In this document: positions 59,724 through 64,000 of the stretch, piece after piece
Layout of the letters: the number at the start of each line of letters is the position of its first letter
Numbering within the stretch: the stretch's first letter is position 1
Source of the DNA: Bacteroidales bacterium
GTDB taxonomy: Bacteria > Bacteroidota > Bacteroidia > Bacteroidales > UBA932
DNA: 64,000 bases
Assembly: GCA_024402115.1 (NCBI GenBank)
Contig: JAKSJQ010000001.1
Coordinates: 1 to 64,000, forward strand
Direction of reading: 5' to 3'
The notes under the pieces: model-generated
The model's input: only the letters and a program-made list of their open reading frames with translations
What the model was told of the DNA's origin: nothing
The model's database searches: none
Position numbers and translations under genes: made by a program

Positions 59724-60416
59724 ATGGAAGAGAAAAAAACGCCTAAAGCCAATCTTGAAAACAAGAAGCTTCTTTTTGTGGAGATTGGTCTTTGCATTTC
59801 ACTCGCCGTTGTCCTCGGTGCTTTCGAGTATGGTACCAAGGAGAAGCAGGCTGCAGGATTTGAAGAGGAAGTAGCCCTCGTAGAGGAAGAAGAGATGATT
59901 CCTATTACTCAGGAAACCCCTCCACCACCACCAGAGACTCCTAAGATTCCTGTACTTTCAGATAACATTGATATCGTCGACGATGAAATCCAGGTTGATG
60001 ATGATATGTTCATGAACCTCGAGGATAACGATAACCTCGGTGTCGAGATCAATGACTATGTTGAGGAAGTTGAGGAAGAGGTAATCGAGGAGGAAGCTAT
60101 TCCGTTCCAGCTCGTTGAGGAGAAGCCATCATTCAACGGTGGTGACGCAAATGAGTTCTCAAAGTGGGTGAACGGTAGACTCCAGTACCCAGAGATTGCT
60201 AAGGAGAACGGTGTCCAGGGTCGTGTAACCCTCCAGTTTACCGTTGAGACTGATGGTCGTGTAACTAACGTAAAGGTACTCCGTGGCGTTGACCCATCAC
60301 TCGATGCAGAGGCTGTGAAGGTTGTATCAAGCTCACCTAAGTGGAAGCCTGGTAAGCAGCGTGACCGCGCTGTCCGTGTAACCTACACATTCCCTGTTAT
60401 CTTCCAGTTGAGATAA
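59724..60416 (+). CDS. tonB: TonB-family energy transducer
   Basis: TonB transmits inner-membrane proton energy to outer-membrane receptors. The 230-aa chain has a single N-terminal membrane anchor (about 16-36, LLFVEIGLCISLAVVLGAF), a periplasmic linker and a C-terminal TonB domain (LQYPEIAKENGVQGRVTLQFTV, VLRGVDPSLDAEAVKVVSSSPKWKPGKQR). The linker is short in proline (one PPPPP) and strikingly acidic (about residues 85-130, mostly Asp/Glu), unlike the Pro/Lys linkers of enteric TonB. No exbB/exbD neighbours. It may serve the receptors of this genome. Confidence 0.92.
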   Translation: MEEKKTPKANLENKKLLFVEIGLCISLAVVLGAFEYGTKEKQAAGFEEEVALVEEEEMIPITQETPPPPPETPKIPVLSDNIDIVDDEIQVDDDMFMNLEDNDNLGVEINDYVEEVEEEVIEEEAIPFQLVEEKPSFNGGDANEFSKWVNGRLQYPEIAKENGVQGRVTLQFTVETDGRVTNVKVLRGVDPSLDAEAVKVVSSSPKWKPGKQRDRAVRVTYTFPVIFQLR

Positions 60417-60436
60417 TTGATTTACAGTATATTACG

Positions 60437-60466
60437 GAGGCTGACAGTTATGTCGGCCTCTTTTTT
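60437..60466 (+). terminator. terminator after the TonB gene
   Basis: GAGGCTGACA (60437-60446), loop GTTA, TGTCGGCCTC (60451-60460), then TTTTTT. Confidence 0.9.
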
Positions 60467-60474
60467 ATTGTCAT

Positions 60475-61656
60475 ATGGAAATTAGAGACTACAAGGCTGT
60501 ATTCGTCGGAATCATCAAACAGAACGATGACGAGGAAAGGGTGATGGAATATCTAGAGGAACTGGAGTTCCTTGCCCTCACAGCCGGAGCCATAGGAGAT
60601 AAGAAATTCGTCCAGAGGGTCGACAGACCTGACGGTGCAACCTATATCAGGAGCGGAAAACTTGAGGAAATAGCAGAATATTGCGCCGCAAATGATATAG
60701 ATTATGTCATCTTCGACGACGAACTCACCGGTATTCAGCAGAGAAATATAGAGAAGATAGTTAAGACTTGTGCAGTCATTGACAGGACTAGTCTCATCCT
60801 TGAGATATTCTCTCAGCGTGCCAGAACTTCCTATGCAAAGATGCAGGTTGAACTTGCAAGATATAACTACATGCTTCCAAGACTTGCTGGTATGTGGACC
60901 CACCTTGAGAGACAGCGAGGCGGTATGGGAGCACGAGGTGGTATGGGTGAGAAGCAGATCGAGATTGACCGCCGTATCGTAAAGGAAAGAATTTCCAAGC
61001 TCAAGGATCAGCTCCAGAAGGTAGATAAGCAGATGGCTACACAGCGTGGTAACCGTGGAAGCATGGTAAGACTCGCATTAGTAGGATATACTAACGTTGG
61101 AAAGAGCACTCTGATGAACCTTCTCGCTAAATCTGATGTGTTTGCGGAGAATAAACTCTTTGCTACATTGGATACTACTGTAAGAAAGGTAGTCGTAGAG
61201 AACTGTCCTTTCCTGCTTTCTGATACGGTAGGATTCATAAGAAAGCTTCCTACTCAGCTTATCGAGGCATTCAAGAGTACTCTTGATGAGGTTAGGGAAG
61301 CAGACGTCCTTGTACATGTAGTTGATATATCACATCCGGACTTCGAGGATCAGATGAAGACTGTCAATAATACTCTCAACGAAATTGGCGCCGGAAATAA
61401 GCCTGTTTTGGTCATATTTAACAAGATAGACGCTTACAGGTATGAAGAGTATGACGAGTTCTCTTTGACCCCTAAAAAGCCCGAAAACTACACTTTGGAC
61501 GAATTTAAGAACAGCTGGATAGCAAGTGAGAATACTCCATGTACATTCATCTCTGCAAGAGAGAAGATAGGAATAGACAAACTTAGAAACGATATCTATA
61601 AGATAGTATCGGAAATACATGCCGGAAGGTACCCATTCAATAACTTCCTTTGGTAA
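60475..61656 (+). CDS. hflX: GTPase HflX
   Basis: Ribosome-associated GTPase that splits stalled 70S ribosomes under stress. The 393-aa chain has the N-terminal HflX domain (GAIGDKKFVQRVDRPDGATYIRSGKLEEI), the basic linker ERQRGGMGARGGMGEKQIEIDRRI, and a G domain with GYTNVGKSTL (G1), DTVGFIRKLP (G3) and NKID (G4). It begins only 9 bp after the tonB terminator; no clear separate promoter seen. Confidence 0.96.
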   Translation: MEIRDYKAVFVGIIKQNDDEERVMEYLEELEFLALTAGAIGDKKFVQRVDRPDGATYIRSGKLEEIAEYCAANDIDYVIFDDELTGIQQRNIEKIVKTCAVIDRTSLILEIFSQRARTSYAKMQVELARYNYMLPRLAGMWTHLERQRGGMGARGGMGEKQIEIDRRIVKERISKLKDQLQKVDKQMATQRGNRGSMVRLALVGYTNVGKSTLMNLLAKSDVFAENKLFATLDTTVRKVVVENCPFLLSDTVGFIRKLPTQLIEAFKSTLDEVREADVLVHVVDISHPDFEDQMKTVNNTLNEIGAGNKPVLVIFNKIDAYRYEEYDEFSLTPKKPENYTLDEFKNSWIASENTPCTFISAREKIGIDKLRNDIYKIVSEIHAGRYPFNNFLW

Positions 61657-61685
61657 ATAGCTGCTATTGCAGCAGGTATAAAAAA

Positions 61686-61716
61686 AAAGAGACTGATCTA
61701 AAAGATCAGTCTCTTT
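61686..61716. terminator. bidirectional terminator between hflX and sdhB
   Basis: AAAGAGACTGATCT (61686-61699), a 3-nt loop, AGATCAGTCTCTTT (61703-61716), with T- and A-runs on both sides. Confidence 0.9.
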
Positions 61717-61738
61717 CTTTTTATTTATACAAAGATGC

Positions 61739-62518
61739 TTAGTCTTTGAACTTAGCAGCAAGGAACTCACGGTTGAGCCTTGCGATATGGTCGATGGTGA
61801 TGTGTTTAGGGCACTCCATCTCACATGCACGGGTGTTAGTACATGCACCGAAACCGAGCTCGTCCATCTTTGCAACCATTGCCTTTGCGCGGCGTGCAGC
61901 CTCGATCTTACCCTGAGGAAGGAGAGCGAGTGAGCTTACACGTGCAGCAACGAAGAGCATTGCAGAACCGTTCTTGCAGGTAGCAGCGCAAGCACCGCAA
62001 CCGATACAAGCAGCAGCGTCCATTGATGAATCAGCATTCTCCTTTGGAATTGGAATAGAGTTAGCATCTGGAACACCACCGGTACGTACTGAAATGTAAC
62101 CACCAGCCTGGAGGATCTTATCGTAAGCCTGACGGTCAACTACGAGGTCCTTGATGATAGGGAAGCCTGAGCTTCTCCATGGCTCAACGGTGATGGTAGC
62201 ACCATCCTTGAACTTACGCATGAAGAGCTGACAGGTAGTAACCTCATCGTCTGGTCCGTGTGCACGGCCGTCGATGTAAAGTGAACATGCACCGCAGATA
62301 CCCTCACGGCAGTCATGATCGAATGAAACAGGACCACTGCTCTTGCAACCTTTATCTACAGCGACAGGATCAATACCCTCGCGGATGAGCTGCTCGTTGA
62401 GAATGTCGAGCATCTCGAGGAATGATGCATCCTCTTCGATACCGTGGATCTCGTATGTCTCGAAGTGACCTGATACCTTGGCGTTTTTCTGACGCCATAT
62501 TTTCAATTTAAAATCCAT
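61739..62518 (-). CDS. sdhB: succinate dehydrogenase/fumarate reductase iron-sulfur subunit
   Basis: Electron-transfer subunit between the flavin of SdhA and the quinone. The 259-aa chain has the 2Fe-2S motif [16 protein letters not shown] with a fourth Cys downstream (VTTC), the 4Fe-4S motif [11 protein letters not shown], and the third cluster region [15 protein letters not shown]. In anaerobic Bacteroidota this complex works mainly as fumarate reductase in the succinate/propionate pathway. It follows sdhA by 6 bp on the same strand. Confidence 0.95.
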   Translation of the reverse strand: MDFKLKIWRQKNAKVSGHFETYEIHGIEEDASFLEMLDILNEQLIREGIDPVAVDKGCKSSGPVSFDHDCREGICGACSLYIDGRAHGPDDEVTTCQLFMRKFKDGATITVEPWRSSGFPIIKDLVVDRQAYDKILQAGGYISVRTGGVPDANSIPIPKENADSSMDAAACIGCGACAATCKNGSAMLFVAARVSSLALLPQGKIEAARRAKAMVAKMDELGFGACTNTRACEMECPKHITIDHIARLNREFLAAKFKD

Positions 62519-62524
62519 TTTCGC

Positions 62525-64000
62525 TTAGTCTTTATAGTTTCTGGTTGCAATCTTAATATTCTCATACTTGAGAGGCTCCTTGTGGAGGAGAGGCTCCTTG
62601 CCTTCACCCTGATACTCCCAAGCAGCTACGTACATGTAGTTCTCGTCGTCACGCTTGGTTTCACCGTCCTCAGTCTGAGACTCTACACGGAAGTGACCAC
62701 CGCAAGACTCATTTCTGTTGAGTGCGTCGATTGCCATGAGCTCACCGATCTCAAGGAAGTCAGCAAGGCGAAGTGCCTTCTCAAGCTCCTGGTTGAACTC
62801 ACCGTTCTCACCTGGTACGTAAACGTTTGACCAGAACTCCTTCTTGAGTTCGTTGATCTTTGCGATACCGGTCTTAAGACCTTCTGCGCTACGTGCCATA
62901 CCTACATACTCCCACATGATATGACCAAGCTCCTTATGGAGTGAATCAACGGTCTTCTTACCCTTGATTGCGAAGAGCTTAGCGATCTTGTCCTTGATAG
63001 CCTTCTCAGCCTCTGCGAACTCAGGAGCGTTGGTGTCAGTCTTAGGATCCTTGAAATGACCTGCGAGATAGTCACCGATGGTTGCAGGAAGCACGAAGTA
63101 ACCGTCAGCAAGACCCTGCATGAGGGCTGATGCACCGAGGCGGTTTCCACCGTGATCAGAGAAGTTAGCCTCACCGATAGCGTAGAGACCAGGAACGGTA
63201 GTCATGAGGTTATAGTCAACCCAGATACCACCCATAGTGTAGTGGATAGCAGGGTAGATCATCATTGGCTGCTTGTAAGGGTTGGTACCTGTGATCTTCT
63301 CATACATCTGGAAGAGGTTACCATAGCGCTCGCGAACCTTGTCCTCACCGATACGCTCGATTGCGCTCTTGAAATCAAGGAATACTGCGAGACCAGTCTC
63401 GTTTACACCGAAGCCTGCATCGCAACGCTCCTTTGCTGCACGTGATGCAACGTCACGAGGAACGAGGTTACCGAAAGCAGGGTAGCGGCGCTCGAGATAG
63501 TAGTCACGATCCTCCTCAGCAATGTCTGAAGGAAGGATTTCGCGCTTGCGAAGCTTAGCTACATCCTCAAGTTTCTTAGGAACCCAGATACGTCCGTCGT
63601 TACGGAGTGACTCTGACATGAGGGTAAGCTTGCACTGCTGGTCGCCGTGTACAGGGATACAGGTAGGATGGATCTGTGCGAAGCAAGGGTTTGCAAAGCA
63701 AGCACCCTTCTTGTAGCACTGCCATGCTGCTGAACCGTTGCTGTTCATGGCGTTGGTAGAAAGGAAATATGCATTACCGTAACCACCGGTAGCGATTACG
63801 ACTGCGTGTGCACCGAATCTCTCAATTTCACCAGTCACGAGGTTTCTTGCGATGATACCCTTTGCCTCACCGTTGATGAGGACTACGTCGAGCATCTCGT
63901 GACGTGGATAAGACTTCACAGTACCAGCTGCAACCTGACGGTTGAGAGCTGCATAGGCTCCGAGAAGGAGCTGCTGACCGGTTTGTCCGCGAGCATAGAA
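62525..64000 (-). CDS. sdhA: succinate dehydrogenase/fumarate reductase flavoprotein subunit (N-terminus beyond window)
   Basis: Catalytic FAD subunit. The open frame runs off the window at 64000, and upstream of [13 protein letters not shown] the sequence continues in frame as [20 protein letters not shown], so the start is not in the window. Visible: [42 protein letters not shown], the substrate-site histidine region [41 protein letters not shown] and [11 protein letters not shown]. 491 residues are present out of about 640-650 expected. The membrane subunit gene (frdC/sdhC) would be further right. Confidence 0.95.
   Translation of the reverse strand, partial: FYARGQTGQQLLLGAYAALNRQVAAGTVKSYPRHEMLDVVLINGEAKGIIARNLVTGEIERFGAHAVVIATGGYGNAYFLSTNAMNSNGSAAWQCYKKGACFANPCFAQIHPTCIPVHGDQQCKLTLMSESLRNDGRIWVPKKLEDVAKLRKREILPSDIAEEDRDYYLERRYPAFGNLVPRDVASRAAKERCDAGFGVNETGLAVFLDFKSAIERIGEDKVRERYGNLFQMYEKITGTNPYKQPMMIYPAIHYTMGGIWVDYNLMTTVPGLYAIGEANFSDHGGNRLGASALMQGLADGYFVLPATIGDYLAGHFKDPKTDTNAPEFAEAEKAIKDKIAKLFAIKGKKTVDSLHKELGHIMWEYVGMARSAEGLKTGIAKINELKKEFWSNVYVPGENGEFNQELEKALRLADFLEIGELMAIDALNRNESCGGHFRVESQTEDGETKRDDENYMYVAAWEYQGEGKEPLLHKEPLKYENIKIATRNYKD

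Noticed and set aside
1..64000. CRISPR array, prophage or insertion sequence
   Set aside because: No repeat-spacer pattern, no transposase, integrase or phage genes found on reading; all major frames are chromosomal functions.

Overview
The window looks like chromosomal DNA of a member of the Bacteroidales (phylum Bacteroidota), probably an uncultured gut-type lineage with GC in the mid-50s over most of its length. The clues are: a fused SecDF; a sigma-54-type regulator-LptE-TPR-SecG cluster; a DUF4249/TonB-dependent receptor operon; S46 dipeptidyl-peptidase and C69 dipeptidase; a second EF-G lacking GTPase motifs; a GlyQS of the single-chain type; and many promoters of the Bacteroidota form TAnnTTTG with little Shine-Dalgarno signal. 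The genus cannot be fixed from this sequence alone. I saw no rRNA operon, CRISPR array, insertion sequence or prophage.

Layout. 1-7.2 kb: start of the str operon (rpsL, leaving the window), a divergent Ogt-like methyltransferase, and a four-gene RND efflux operon (lipoprotein, adaptor, pump, TolC). 7.3-16.2 kb: housekeeping genes (aspS, rsmA, EF-G2-like gene, an XRE regulator, rnhB, pheS) mixed with small unknowns and a half-length AGE-family protein. 16.2-22.2 kb: a three-gene operon joining a secreted C69 dipeptidase, a polyferredoxin-like membrane protein and a secreted S46 dipeptidyl-peptidase. 22.2-24.5 kb: a 191-bp multi-hairpin element bounded by a perfect 19-bp inverted repeat, then a ClpB without its N-domain. 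24.6-31.6 kb: an OmpA/TPR lipoprotein, the sigma-54 regulator/LptE/SecG operon, a HExxH lipoprotein, and NfeD-FloA. 31.7-39.8 kb: tRNA-Ser(GCT), an S37/S28-like peptidase, a GH27 alpha-galactosidase, a 700-bp interval with a probable micro-gene, a PD40 protein and secDF. 39.9-45.6 kb: dnaE, a secreted EEP-family protein and a ThiL-like protein. 45.7-56.4 kb: a long minus-strand series of TonB-linked surface genes, glyQS, folK and the sufS-sufE-MIP18 iron-sulfur genes. 56.5-64 kb: ruvA, mnmG, ybeY, tonB, hflX and sdhB-sdhA (the last running off the end).

The most notable findings are two identical 16-bp parS-like palindromes 505 bp apart. One fills the gap between ruvA and mnmG; the other sits inside mnmG, at the start of a stretch of about 70 residues absent from E. 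coli MnmG. The other leading items are the multi-hairpin element at 22.2 kb, a 24-codon membrane micro-ORF with its own promoter and an upstream 21-bp-phased direct repeat (34.8-35.0 kb), and several family members whose catalytic motifs are lost (EF-G2, AGE-like, ThiL-like, EEP-like). The region from about 54 to 61.7 kb is visibly richer in AT than the rest although it carries core genes.

All calls come from reading the sequence and from family knowledge. No database search was run.
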